A stretch of 64,000 bases of DNA from Monomorium pharaonis (lineage: Eukaryota; Arthropoda; Insecta; Hymenoptera; Formicidae), in NCBI RefSeq assembly GCF_013373865.1, contig NC_050476.1, forward strand, positions 5,006,501 through 5,070,500, given 5' to 3'. Positions within the stretch are counted from its first letter, which is position 1; the number at the start of each line of letters is the position of its first letter. Of this stretch, positions 25,415 to 38,190 are shown in pieces. The notes beneath the pieces were generated by a model, which was not told the DNA's origin, made no database searches, and saw nothing but the letters and a program-made list of their open reading frames with translations. The position numbers were made by a program, and so were the translations under genes.

Positions 25415-28400
25415 GTAAGATGTTTAGCTCGCTTTTGTGAAAAATGAAATTATGTTGCGTTCTAACGCTCAGCTTCCGTACGTATATTTTCCATTTGAAT
25501 CTCGCCAAGCGCATTACTCAACGCTGACAATTTTATCAACTAAACTCCTACTTTCTGGCAGAATATGAAAGTTGATTTTCTGTAGAGAATTATCACGCTT
25601 GTAATTGTGCATTGAATAACAGATAAACGTAATAAAAATAAAATCCCAAAATAATTTTAAATTTAACTTAAGAATAGTTCTGGAGTGTTTTTTATATTTT
25701 GGTGTCGAAAAAATAATGTTATCGCGTCACATCAAATTTTCTTGCGTCAAAATTCATACAGATCTCTTATTCGAAGGTTTCGAAGCCCAATCTGAACAAT
25801 AGAAGCAAGTTATGGCTCATGCATATATTCATGTGTAGTGATATGTTGAAACTTGCTGGAGTGTAAAAACTACTTCAGACGATCGTTTACGTAAAAAGAA
25901 AATTCAAGTATGGTAAAAGTGTATATTATAAATTCGAAATAATGATATGAATTTTGAACGAGGTTTGAGATAAAAAGTATCACAAGTTATTAATATATTT
26001 ATGTTATATTCTTATAAATATTTATTTTCTGTTTTTATATATTGAAAAAACAGAAGTACGGAAATGCAGAAGAAAGAAAAACGATTGGATGGGGTTATTC
26101 CTGGATTATTAGCTGAAGAATGCGAATAATTAACATCTCGGCCTTTCCTTTTACAGCATAGTTTAATATCGACGAAATTGTTTTCAGTTCTCGTGTTATC
26201 GCGAAACCGATAACGTGCTTAAAGTCACGAGGCAATCACGAGAGCGGTGATCTGTTGAACAAGTGAGATTATGGTGCTACGTAAACTTGGTCGCCTGGCC
26301 GCGCTCGCTACACGTCCTATTTCGGACCGCTCCTATCATAGACTATTGCTCAAACTACACGCCAACAACCTAGTTCACTATCGGCTCCCCCATGACGGTA
26401 ACTTCATCTTCCTGTAAATTACACCCCCGTGGTGTGGTTTATCACGCGGAATGTTCAACTGCACGGGCAATCTATGTAGATAGCGTTCTTCTTAACACCC
26501 TTGTGACAAATTTACACGGGCCGACAAAAGTGAAGTTTTTTTCTGATACCATTACGAGTGCGCAGCTACTTGCGCGTTCTTCTTTTCTTCACAAGGGCTC
26601 CGTACCGTAGTACGTAGTAGGGCGAAACGTTTTCGAAGATTCTCGGGGTAAATAAAACCTCCGCCGCAATATTTTTGCAAATCAAACAGAAAAAGCGTGT
26701 ATGTGTATATACATAAATTCCCTCGTGAATTGGGGGAAGCAATTTTATTCGAATCTTTCTCCGAAAGCCGCGCGGAAACGGAAACAAACTATTTAACTAA
26801 CTCGCTAAAGCGTAAACCTCGTAGTATGTTCGCAAATTATCGATGCGCGTTTTGCATGTAAAATCGAGTTACGCGTGCTAACCTTGTTGCCCTATTCGAT
26901 TAAAGCATACGTTGGCGAACGTTCGTCAGGCCTCCTGTAAAATTCACAATGAAAAATCAGAACCGCGATGAAATAAAAAAAAAAGCGGAAAACGCAGAAG
27001 AAAGGAGAATCAGATTGTAACATCAGTTTTTGCGCACGTGTTGCGTATTCTTCTCCCGCAATTGGAAATCCGGATGAAACGCTGGAAACGGCATAGCTTT
27101 CTAGTGTACTGTCGTACACGATGACAATTTTGGAACCAAGTATCGGTAGAGATGGAAAACGTGAATAGCGAGCGCTGCGGTAAAATGTGGAGCCGGAACG
27201 TGCGAATTTACTTGCGCGAACAGCGCGAAGGTATAATTTCTTCCTCCTAGTTAGTGCGAAAATTATACGAGCTTAAGTACGGACCCGTTCCTGCTTTAAG
27301 CGAAGGAGGGAACTAACCGTTCGGTCCTCCAAGCCATTTAGCCGTTGAAAGCGTTTGTAATCGAAGGCAATAACGGGCTAAATCTCGAATATCGATCCTC
27401 CCTGGGACGACTCTGTGCGATCTCTATCTTTAAATGCGACAGGTTTCTAATCTCCAACGTAATCGATGCTTCTCTTTACAGATCTAGACTTCAAGATGAT
27501 CATGGAGGGTTTAGTTAAGATTTTTTCAAAGGGGATCCTAACGAATCGAAAAGTTATTTTTTAATATTGTGTTAAACTCTTATTTGAAAATATATTATAA
27601 TGTGTTAAAGAGATTTATTAATGCTTTGTATATATATAATAAAATATGTATATCTATTTAGAAAAATAAGCTGCAAAATTACATGTTGCCAAACTTGGAA
27701 CGCATTTTTCGCAAAAATTTTTCTAAATACTAGATTCGTGAACATCTTTTTTTTGTTTACAATCTATCAATGATTATTACTTGATCGTACAGCGATTTCT
27801 CATATCACTTTAATAGCTGTGCAACTCGGTGACGCTGTGAGTAGCGAGAAAATTGAAAAGCCCTTTTAAAAAAATTGCACGATGCTCTTATGAGAAAAGT
27901 TTCGTATATATGTGCCTCTGGACTTTCGTCTAGTAATATTGTGTAATGACTGGAGTTCTTTGACTTACCACCACCACGGGAAACATATGCCGCATTCGCG
28001 AACAACCGGTGCGCTGAACAAAAAACGAAGAATAAAAATATACAAGAAATATACGTTTTTATCACATTTTATTTCTCATTAGATTTTTTTATTTAAAAAA
28101 AGAAAACACATTCTCTACAGTTCTTAAAAGAGGAATTTTATAACATTCGTATTACGCCCATGCATAAGTTACAAGCACCTTTAACTCTTGATGGATTTTC
28201 AGTAGACTTAAATACACTTTAAAAAGAAAAACAGTATGCGTAAAAATATTCTTATAACGTATTTTTCTCTAATTTTTATTTATTAACACGCTTTCCGGCC
28301 AAATGCATAAATTCCATTTAAATTGGCAATATTGAGAATCTCTGTTACAAAGAATCGCTTAGCAGCACGCGTTTGAGTGAAGTTTAAAGCAAATAAGATC

Positions 28401-28828
28401 AAGAAAATAGCATAGCGAGCAATCGGTAATTTCTTTCGTCGCGAGGGGAAAAAAGCTGCGTGTCAAGGGTGGCGAATGGGACAGCAACGAGAAAAGATCG
28501 TAAAAGCGAATCTGCACGCGACAGTGAAACGACTTCGATCGAGATCTTTCCTCCATACGGCGGGCTGTAACGAGACGACAACGATTCTCGATTATCCGTG
28601 GGAGAAGATCGCGCCGGGCAATCTATATGCACAGGACGTACGACCGGGAGACGTGACTGTCACTCCACCATCCGGATGAGAGAGGTCTTTTTTGACGTCG
28701 GCCCACGTCCTACGGGAAACGTGCAAAAGGCAGCTAACGTAGTGCAGGACGAAAAGTACCGGGAAAAGGTGTCCTCGAAAGAGTAAACGAAAGGTTTGGG
28801 CGCGGACACAGGGGAAGAGGAGGGGAAG

Positions 28829-28861
28829 AAAAGAGAGAGAGAGAGAAGAGAGGGAGAGAGA
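28829..28861. repeat. (GA)n purine tract
   Basis: A short imperfect GA run inside a CpG-rich intronic block. Confidence 0.9.
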
Positions 28862-29960
28862 AAAGTAACATCAATTGGAGGCGCCGCCCAATTGACAAAC
28901 AGATCAATCGTGGGTGGAAAGACGATCCGCACAGTCCTACCGCTCGACCTGGCTCCAGTTCTCTTTCGCTCCTTCTCTTTCACTTTATTTCATTTCCTTT
29001 TCGGTTTCTCCACATGTGCATTTACGCAGCCCGCGCGCTCGCTTGCTGGACGAAGAATGAGAGGGAGTTCGGCCCTTCCGCTCTCGAATTTATCTCCCGC
29101 TCAGAAGAACTGGCCGACGTCTTCCTGGGTGATTTATAAGAAGAGGAAGCTATTGTACAACGAAGAAAGGCCGCTGAGGCCAAAGAGAATATTATTTTTA
29201 GAATGCGCTGATGTGTGTCTTTTATGCGCCCGGGCGTAAATCGTGAAAGGAGAAACACAACATTTTCATAGGTGAAACTCAGTTTCTAATCTAACCAGAT
29301 TTGATTTACGATCTACTTACATATTTTTTTCTCGTTTAATAATTCTAAATTAATGTTATGGATTTATTTATCAGCTGTTAGTAGCATAACAAATATTTAA
29401 AATGTAAGAAATTAAATTGTATCTTATTAAAACATGTTAGTAGATCGAAAGATTAATGTTGTTCGACTGATGAAGCGATCAGTTAAAAACCTGGCTAATC
29501 TACAAACCTGTACTATTGCTGGACTCTATTTCTACCTTTTCTCTTTCGCACGGTCACGTAAACTGCACTTACGGGAGAAGTGCTCTTAGCTGGCGCAGTT
29601 AAGATAGATTATTCCACTGAAATTCCGGTGCAAATCTCGGCGCACTGCTTTACGTACATCTACTGAAATTCTAGTGGATTTTGTTTTATTTTTCTATCAA
29701 GAGAACCACAATTAAAGTTCATAATTATTAACAATGCCAGAAAGTCTTTCTCTGTAAAGAAATTAATGCAGATGGGAAACTAGAGGGAGGATGAGAAATA
29801 AAGAGAAAAGTTTTTGAATGAATAACTCTATTTAGAACATATTTTGATAAGTTTATTACTTTTTTTTACATTTAAATTTTGCAAATACATTTTTTATAAA
29901 GTTATAATTGAATTAACAATATGCGCTTTTTGTATGTATTATTTCAATAATGCACGCAGG

Positions 29961-30009
29961 CGCGCGCGCACGCACACACACACACACACACACAAAGAGA
30001 GGGGGGGGA
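29961..30009. repeat. Compound (GC)n-(CA)n-(GA)n-(G)n microsatellite
   Basis: Alternating CG, then about ten CA units, a few GA units and a run of eight or nine G residues. Confidence 0.93.
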
Positions 30010-30350
30010 GAACAAGCACCTTCTAATTTTCCAATTCACAAATATCCATTCAGCAAGTAAAACGTATCGACAAACATTTGCACCGAAATAACATGGTATA
30101 TTCGCACGCTATTTCATAGCGTTTTCCCCATGATCTTCTACGTTACCTGTCCATTTAAAAACCAAAATATCAAACCGTTAATGACTGTGAATTTCGACAA
30201 AAATTGCTTGCGCTGAATTATATGCAATTAATTGGTCAGATTGATTGGATGTTGGTCAAAACATAGATATAATATATTAATTTTCATAACACGTAATTAA
30301 AATTTAATCAGAATATTAATATTTAGATCAGGATTATTTATAATACAATA

Positions 30351-30880
30351 GAGAACAGTTGCCAATACCGAAATAGATCTCCAAGTGACTTTATTTTTTA
30401 CTAACTAAACATTGCACTGTATTAATGCTGATAAACACATGATCTACTAGATTAAAGATATAATAACCCACAGATTATTTATTCATGACTTTTTTTTATA
30501 CATATAGCAGTATTTAAAGTTAAAAATAAATTCTTTAAAAGCGAGAATAAAATTTGTATGATTTTCTCATGCAAATTGCACTATTGCTTAAACAATAGTG
30601 AGTATATTATTGATAATGTTAGATCGTTTACACATAGCGTTTGAAAACTATTATATTTTTCTGTTTATTTTGCTTATTATGTAAAAAATATAATTATTAT
30701 TTATTAATTAATTATTATAAATTAATTATTACAAATATCAAAACGATGTTACAAAAACTGCTATATCATCTGATAAAAGATACTTCGTAGAATTTGTATT
30801 CATATAAGTTTTATTTTTTATTTTTGTTTAAAAAGTATAATCCAAAACAAAATGGTTTGTAGGTATCGGCAATCTTCTCC
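30351..30880. mobile_element. Putative non-autonomous DNA element bounded by inverted repeats (~530 bp)
   Basis: The left end, GAGAACAGTTGCCAATACC, and the reverse complement of the right end, GGAGAAGATTGCCGATACC, share AGAA, TTGCC and ATACC with one small gap. The interior is strongly AT-rich without a usable open frame. I could not define a target-site duplication. It lies in the CUB-gene intron. Confidence 0.4.
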
Positions 30881-32514
30881 TTTGTAATATTAATAAAGAA
30901 TATATAAATTATTAATATAATATTCATAAGAGAATAAAAATTTACTTTTTCTGAACGAAGAGAAAAGTTCACGCTTGTCTAAAGCCGGTGCTCGTTGAAA
31001 AGTTAATTGCGCTTATTGCAAGTTTGTTCCGTTTAACTTTTTTTTTTTATTTTGCCTTCAACGCCTATGCAATTTTCGCAGCTTTTCTACCCAAAAACGT
31101 AGCGCGCGATGTTTCAGGTCGCGAGGCGAAAGAGCCCGCCGCTTCATCGTGCCACAAGTTTTTCCGACGAGTGAGTAGAGAATGAAGGGGGAAAAGAGGG
31201 GGGAGAAGAAGAGAGTCCCCGTGGAAAAATTTCGTCGACTCGCGGAAACTCCATGGGAAACTGCGCGAGAGGAATGAACATCCTCTCTCCCTTTTTCTTT
31301 TCTTTTCCTCGCAGCATTTTCGCTTTGGGTTCGTTATGGCGCGCTTCCCCCCCGAAGAAAAGTCTAAGTCTTCGCGCGCCGTCTTCTGCTGGCATTTGCA
31401 TGGAGTCCTCACATTCTCTCCTCCCTCTTTTACCGCCGTATTAAAGCATTTCACCTTTGCATACTTAGAGGCACAAGCGGCAAGTGAATTTCGCGGCAGA
31501 CGCATCCTCGCAGCGCGTCAATTGCGATCGCTTTGCGAAAAAATCGGCTGACGATGTTTACATTAAGGTGTAATCGAGCAAAAACATAGTTGGGTATCTT
31601 TTTTTTTCTACAGTTCTTTACGTAGTGATCTAAAGTTTTGTTATAGAATCTTGTTCTACAATGTGACGCAATCAGATGATGTAATTTTTAAAATTGACTG
31701 TTTATTAAAGTCTACTTTTTCCACTTGTTAAATCGCGCAACACATTCTTTTGTTAATATTAGCTGTTATATGAAAGGGAGAGAGAAAGAGACAATAAACG
31801 ATACTTACGGGTTATCGCAATTATATTTATATCATGCAGTAGTGAGTGTCGTGAAACTTTTCCTTTGATGTCATTAGCACGGTTACCCGTGTATCCGTTT
31901 GAGCCGTGTCCGCGCTAACGAGGCAACTTTCCAAGCAAACTAACGCTTGGTTAATAAAACTCGATACTCTTTCAATTACACGTACAATTAACGAGCTCGA
32001 GAGTTTTTTAACAGCCAAACAATTGGCGCCCATTAACTGTACGGTTCAATTGTCATCCGATTGATCGCGCGCCTACGCTACCTTAAAGAAATTAATAAAG
32101 TATATAAATGAAGTATTAACTTTGTCGCGCTTGTTATCAACTAATTAACGACACGCTCGCACTTTTTCCAACGACCAGTTTATGCTGCGGAGAAAAGGAT
32201 GCATATCTTAGGCCTGGGACTCCTTCCTCGAGAATCCGAGGAACGAAGAAAATTTCGTGTTTTAAGATAGAAAAGCGAAAAGGGCGGGGCCGTTTTATAA
32301 TAAAGACCGCTGAAAGAGTGCTTTGCACAGGGGGATCGTAACGCAGATGCAAAAGGCTATATAAATTGAAAAAACCTTATGCCCGAAGGTGGACGCGTAC
32401 CATGTCTAATGGATCCTTCCATTATGACGATTGCACACGACGGAACTATAAAGCTAAGCAAAGAAATGAGGAGAGGACACGGTAGACACGTCAAGCCGCG
32501 CGTCTTCTCTTTTC

Positions 32515-32535
32515 TTTTTTTTTTTTTTTTTTTTT
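32515..32535. repeat. Poly(T) run
   Basis: Twenty-one consecutive T residues within a T-rich tract. There is no adjacent reverse-transcribed gene copy that I can recognise. Confidence 0.9.
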
Positions 32536-34059
32536 CTTTTTCGCGAAAGGAGAAATGACGGCAAAACTACCTTAACACAGAGAGATGAAATAGAAATCAC
32601 GATACGCAACAACACGTCAAGATCCTTTGTGGTCATGTTTTACGACAGAGATAAAAGTTCATCTGTACCGTTAAACAAATCTCATTGTGACGCTACGATG
32701 TTAAAGTGATATTAATGTCTTTTTCGCATGCACCTGGCAGTAATGAATATGAGTTTATTATGCGTTTATGGAAATCATGTGTTTGCATGCGTTATGAAAG
32801 TGGAATAATTGGACGCGTAACGATTTGTCAATCATCGTTTGAATAATACAATAATCGGCACGGACGCATTGATTTGCCTGTTCGAAAACACTTTGAACTT
32901 TAATACTTTACACATAATACGGATATTGTTTAATACTGAATACCCCAACTTATCATGAATTGCATAAATCGTCAATATCAAATATCGAATTACATATGAG
33001 ATTTATCATTATAATATTTATATGAGATATGTTTAGTTTACTAAAATGGCCTCTAAAAAATCGAAGTATATATTTGACGTTTTTAATTCGCGCATTAAAA
33101 ATAAAATTAAAAATCAATTCAATCAATTCAGTTATTATTACAAATTAATTATATAATTTTATAATTTTTATAAATCAATACTTCTTTTATTCAGCTTTAT
33201 TATATCTATTATTAGATATAAGCATTAATTCAATACGTTACATTATATGTCACGTATGTAATAATTATCAGCGAATTGGAAATGCAAGTTATTTACATAC
33301 TGCAAACTCGTGGCCCGTGACTAAATTGGTATTGCATTTGGTATTGTCGTATATATCGAATAATAATACATGGCAATATACGCATAGGCAATATTTCGGC
33401 ATCGTTTGCAATATTTCGAGTCGAGTCTCAAAAATATTAATTGAGAATTATACGAAGCGAATACGAGATATCTCGTTAACTCGTTCTAATTGGCCAGCGC
33501 ATGTTGTCGTTGATGCATCCGTCCGCGCATTTTTCACTTTTCGAATTTTTCACGAAGCTGCCAGACGTATCAATTATTTTCGCTCTTTTGGCAAATCGTT
33601 CACGCTTAGTGAAACTCGCTGATCGGACAGCCGGAAATTGAGGTGGATCGTCGCTTTAACTGATTCAACGATTATCTGCGCCTTAATAAGTTTGCAGCAA
33701 AAATTTCACTAGCAACATAGCAACCATAATATATGCTTTGTATTAATATATAAAAAAATTAATATTACCTTTTCATTATTGTTATTTATTAATTATTAAA
33801 TATTTAATTCTTGATTTTGATAAATTATATTTAATAAATTCATTTTTCATTACTGAAAGGTGTTAAACATACTTGAAACATCAATCTACAAATTCCAGCG
33901 TTAATTTGCGTACAAATGATATAAATAGAAATTATATAATAAAAAATAATTTAAATGCATTTAGCAATTTTTCCGTATATTTATGCATAAAAATAGGTAG
34001 AGAAAGAAAGAGGGAGCAAGCAAGAGATCAAGTTACTAACATATGTTTCTTGTTCACAG

Positions 34060-34225
34060 AATGTGACTCAGTGTACGAAGACATGGACTGCCACGACGGA
34101 TGCGTTTTAGCCAGCCCTGGATATCCTGGGCTGTATCCGCCAAACATCCGCTGTCGGTATCTGATCACCTCTGGTCCACGGATTTCGATCGCCATCAACT
34201 TCACGGCCGTGCTTCTTCCGTACAA
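34060..34225 (+). CDS. Internal exon encoding the N-terminal half of a CUB domain
   Basis: This 166-nt exon has a clear acceptor (tttcttgttcacag) and a strong donor (aa|gtaagt). It enters in phase 1, continuing from the 25302-25414 exon, and leaves in phase 2. The roughly 55-residue peptide shows the classic start of a CUB domain: Cys at the first strand, a Cys pair in MDCHDGC, the signature SPGYPGLYPPN, then a Cys in IRCRYLI, and a hydrophobic strand carrying an NFT glycosylation sequon. CUB domains are extracellular beta-sandwich modules of about 110 residues used for protein binding, so this is only the first half. The expected continuation (Cys, an acidic-aromatic DYL/DFV motif, a DG turn, a CG pair, then a hydrophobic strand) is not in this exon and must lie in a later one. 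The domain call is strong. Gene identity, number of CUB modules and membrane attachment cannot be told. Confidence 0.9.
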
Positions 34226-35421
34226 GTAAGTGCCCAACTATCCGACAATGTCGGACTTCCAAACTACCACGGGGAAACCTCTTCCTCTTATCAATAAGTC
34301 TTCTATTTCCCAGTACCCATCGCGAGCGCGTATAAAACATGTACTTTGGTTTCATTTTATTCCAACAACGTCGCGCTTATGAGTTACATCATTATTCACA
34401 ATATAAAAACGCTATACACACGTGATGTTTAATTATGCGCATGAGAAAGCGGATGCCGTATGGGGAAAATCCGTTAAGCAAGCACTCGAGAGAGGTGAAA
34501 ACTATTTTTCTTTCGTGTGCAGCAACGCATGCGGTATGGAATCCATTGGAGATTTCTTTCGCGTATCTGCAGCTTCTTTCGCGACCGACGCTCTGCGAAA
34601 AATTGCTCAAGTTTCACAAGGTTCCGGGGCTGTAAGGGCTGTTGCACGACAAATTAAAAACCCCAGGCAAGCCGAGTGAGAAGAGCTGGTTCTTTGGCGG
34701 TTCACTTTCCCACTAACTGAGACGATCCGTAATAGCAACGATGTTAGAGCGCGCGAAGAAAAAGTAGACGGGAGGTACAATTCCCGGATAAAACGGCTAG
34801 AAAGCATATAAAGAGAAAAGGAAGATAAAAATCCACGGGTTAACCAATTCTAATCTCCTAATTTAAAAGTCATCCATTGAGAGATACATAATATTTATAT
34901 ATTATTACTAATATTATATATAGTATATATATATGTATGTATAAATGTATAATTTATTGCTAGATACAATCAGATATAATTAAAATTGTTGATAATTAAA
35001 ATAAAGATGAATATAATAAGTTACTTTCTATCCTCTGTACTATCTGTACTATGTCGATTATATTATTGTGTTTATTTTAAAGTCTCTCGTACTTCTGCTC
35101 TCATTTACCATCATCATCGGTTCAGAATAGCGTTTTCGAGCAGAAATGAAAGAGCAACCGAAGAAAGGAAAGAGAAAAACAAAAATCTCCAACTCCTTTG
35201 CTATCTTTAGTACGGGTATTTTTAATAAAACCTACTCTTAAACGTAGCTCAGCTTACGTAACAAGTGCGGAACTCTCTTTACACCGCGTTAACCTCGCAT
35301 GCATATAAATTATTTTCCACTTTACCGAAAAATCCGCCGTCTTTTTCGAGCAAATCACATACCTCTTCGTTTTGCAAACGGAAATCAAGTAGTCTCGCTT
35401 TAAGAAAGTTACAATTAATGA

Positions 35422-35451
35422 GTTATCAAGAGTTCCTCAACTCTTGATAAC
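35422..35451. repeat. Perfect 13-bp inverted repeat with a 4-nt loop
   Basis: GTTATCAAGAGTT (35422-35434), loop cctc, then AACTCTTGATAAC (35439-35451). The pairing is perfect over 13 bp. The loop is too small and the stem too short for a typical microRNA precursor. It could be a cruciform-prone site or a remnant of an inverted-repeat element. Confidence 0.8.
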
Positions 35452-36480
35452 TTACCAATTAATTTTCTAAAAATAACAAAAATTAACTTTGCTTATTTAT
35501 AATTAAATACCGTAGAAGCAAATATTGAAAGATAATCTTAACATTTTCTTAAAAATTTGTTGCGAAAAGAAAAAATTATGTAAAGACATTTAGAAAAATA
35601 TAAAAAATCCTTCTAAAAAATTATTTTTACATAAGAGAAAATTAAAGATTTAATTAAAGATTAAATATATATTGCAATAACATCAAATCAAACTACTGTT
35701 TAATACAATGATTTTGTTCCTTACCATAAATATCTGTTAGATAGCTCTGAAATTCTCAAATATAATCCTTAAATGCCAACAAAATCATAAGACCTATTTA
35801 CTATTTGCAGTCAACTCTCCAGTCTCTCATTGATTATCGTTTTCTGAGATTCACTTAAGCGCTTATGAGAACTCGCGGTGACGATTAACGTACATACACT
35901 TTAACGACGCAGCGACAAATAACAGAAACCAGTTCCCGGTGCGGTGCCCGTTTCCGTAGCGCACATTCACGCGCGCGTACACGTGAGCGCCTCACGCGAA
36001 ATCTGGTCTGCAGAAACGTCGCGAGTCAATATGCATTCGCTTTGCACTTTGTCGAGGGTAAGAGCCCCATTTGTGCGTGCTCGAACGAGGCGTACACGGA
36101 AGGGGCACGAGCGCGTATCTCAACGCTTGATAATGCATCTCGCGTCTCGTTTCGTCGGCTGTGTCAACAACCGTCTCTTGCGTTCTTCCTCCGCCCCCTC
36201 CCCCCGTTTAAATCATCCCTCTGAGCAATAAGAATACCTACCCACACACGGAGCACACTGCCATTGTACATCTCGAATTACTTACTCTACGACGTCAAGC
36301 GCGAGACTGTTAAATGTATCACATTGTAATTCCTTTGAATTCGCACTTCAACAGTCATAACGTCGGAGCTAACAAATTTGTTTCGGTTGTTAAATTTTGT
36401 TTTGTTAAATTGTGATAGTTTAATATTCCACAGAGAATGCTTAAAGAGTATTGTGTTTCAATAACTCGTAATTCAATATA

Positions 36481-36737
36481 CAGAGTGCATCAGGCCATCT
36501 GTAAGTGATATAAAAAAAAGCACAAAAGTTTGTTTTTAAAAGACCTATCCAATGATACTATGTTTCCATTTAAAATGTCAGACTTACCTCGGGTTCACCT
36601 TGTTTTCTGATAGTTTCTGGAAAGCCGAAATGCCACTGTTAGTTCATGTAGGTTCTGGTAGTGAAAATAGTTTTTTCCCCAACCTTTGTCAGCCATTCAT
36701 TGCTGAGAGAAAAGAGCGGTTGGTGTAATACACTCTA
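36481..36737. mobile_element. Putative TA-flanked MITE-like element (~257 bp)
   Basis: The left end, CAGAGTGCATCAGGCC, matches the reverse complement of the right end, TAGAGTGTATTACACC, at 11 of 16 positions, with AGAGTG shared exactly. TA dinucleotides flank both ends (36479-36480 and 36738-36739), as expected for mariner/Tc1-type insertion. The interior has no coding capacity. The inverted repeat is short and imperfect and TA is common in this DNA, so confidence is modest. Confidence 0.4.
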
Positions 36738-36933
36738 TATGGTTCGTTACAAGATTAGATAGGTAGTTGAACACTTTAATTGCGATTAGGTACAGTTCGC
36801 GCTTAATGCTAATGAGCGGTTTGCAGGATACAAAGTAATTGGGTTTGTCGATAATCAGGAAAATTTTTGCGAACTGTAAAAAAGTTGCGATAAAAAAAGG
36901 AAAGAGAGAAAAGAGATAGCTATATATGTTCGC

Positions 36934-37040
<107 letters not shown>

Positions 37041-38190
37041 TTGCGCACTGCAGCTGCATTTGCTTTTTCGTGTCGGCTGCAGTTGTTCTCCAAAGCTGGA
37101 CTGGCTGGCTTTTACACCGGTGGCCGCTGGAAAGCCATTTCACACGGAGTCTTGCAGTCGCGAGTACACCGAACATTTCCGTTCTCTAAAGACGGTCGTA
37201 TTTTAGACCTCTTCCACTGGCGTTCCCGCCCACTTTATTTGCGAATGCTACGGCGGGCACTAATATTGAAATAGATGGCCGGATGATCGTGTGGGGCACC
37301 TAGATTTTCTTTCTTGGACGCCAATTTCATTTTCAACATCCGGCTGCTTTTACGAGCGAGATAAATTCAAAGAAGGAAGTACCTCTAAAAAAAAGTATAA
37401 TCTCTGCAAACCATGTTCTTGATATAATATTCAATATATTGTATATTTTTGGGAACGATAGATTTCACAAATTGTCGGCAAAATCCATACGCGAAAAAAT
37501 ATGCAAACAAGAGAAAAATAACTGTACTTCGAGATAGAGCCGCAGAAAGCTTATTTCATCCCCTTCACAACATTTTAACAGCAATCCGCACGTTTGTGTA
37601 ATCACGCAGCGGGGAAACTTTGTTGAATTTCTGCGGAAAATGTATCGCTTTTTGTGGCTACCGCATTTGCTTTTGTGGCAGTAATAAACCGTATTTTTCA
37701 ACAGGCTGCGGTATATACCCATTTCGAAAAACAAAACCCGCACAATTTATGGCCTATGAACTGCCAATCACACGAATCCGATGCACCGTATCATCTCTGT
37801 CAGATAATACAGTTCGTGAGATACGTCACGATCTTACCATCCGACGTAGAATTGACAATTGGAAAGAGAAAGCTGCATTCCGTTTAAAATTACATTTTCT
37901 CGTCGACTGCTTCGTTCGATTTGCAATTTATTCAAGAATTGTATTTCTACAATGATTCTGTAACATGAGTGTGTTACTGCCAAATTGAGGAAAAGAATAA
38001 AAAAATATTGCAGAAAAATCGCACCATCTCATTAAAAAATTTAACAGTATTTATAAAATTATTTTTATGAAATTATTTAAAATATACTGTCATGATACTT
38101 TATTTACACTCGAGAGTTAAATACAATAGAAATCTTGTTATTTATTTTTATAGAGAAATTCTGATATTGTAGCTATTTTTTGACGTGTGT

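Larger units (their letters stand above)
25415..34059 (+). other. 8.6 kb phase-1 intron of the CUB-domain gene
   Basis: The boundaries are gtaaga at the 5' end and cag at the 3' end; removing the intron joins the two CUB-gene exons in frame. Inside, CpG-rich blocks at about 26150-27480, 28430-29240 and 31060-31560 alternate with AT-rich DNA. It contains a (GA)-rich tract near 28829-28861, a (CA)n/(G)n microsatellite at 29961-30009, an inverted-repeat-bounded element at 30351-30880 and a T tract at 32515-32535. Open frames in the CpG blocks have no recognisable domains. An exon here would have to be of symmetric phase 1-1 to preserve the join, and I see none with good splice sites. Confidence 0.7.

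Noticed and set aside
34523..34631. Exon-like segment shortly after the CUB exon (tgcag acceptor, gtaagg donor, phase 2-0)
   Set aside because: Its peptide (NNACGMESIGDFFRVSAAS...) lacks the CUB continuation pattern, competing frames are open, and the acceptor sits in a mixed-composition context; likely fortuitous.
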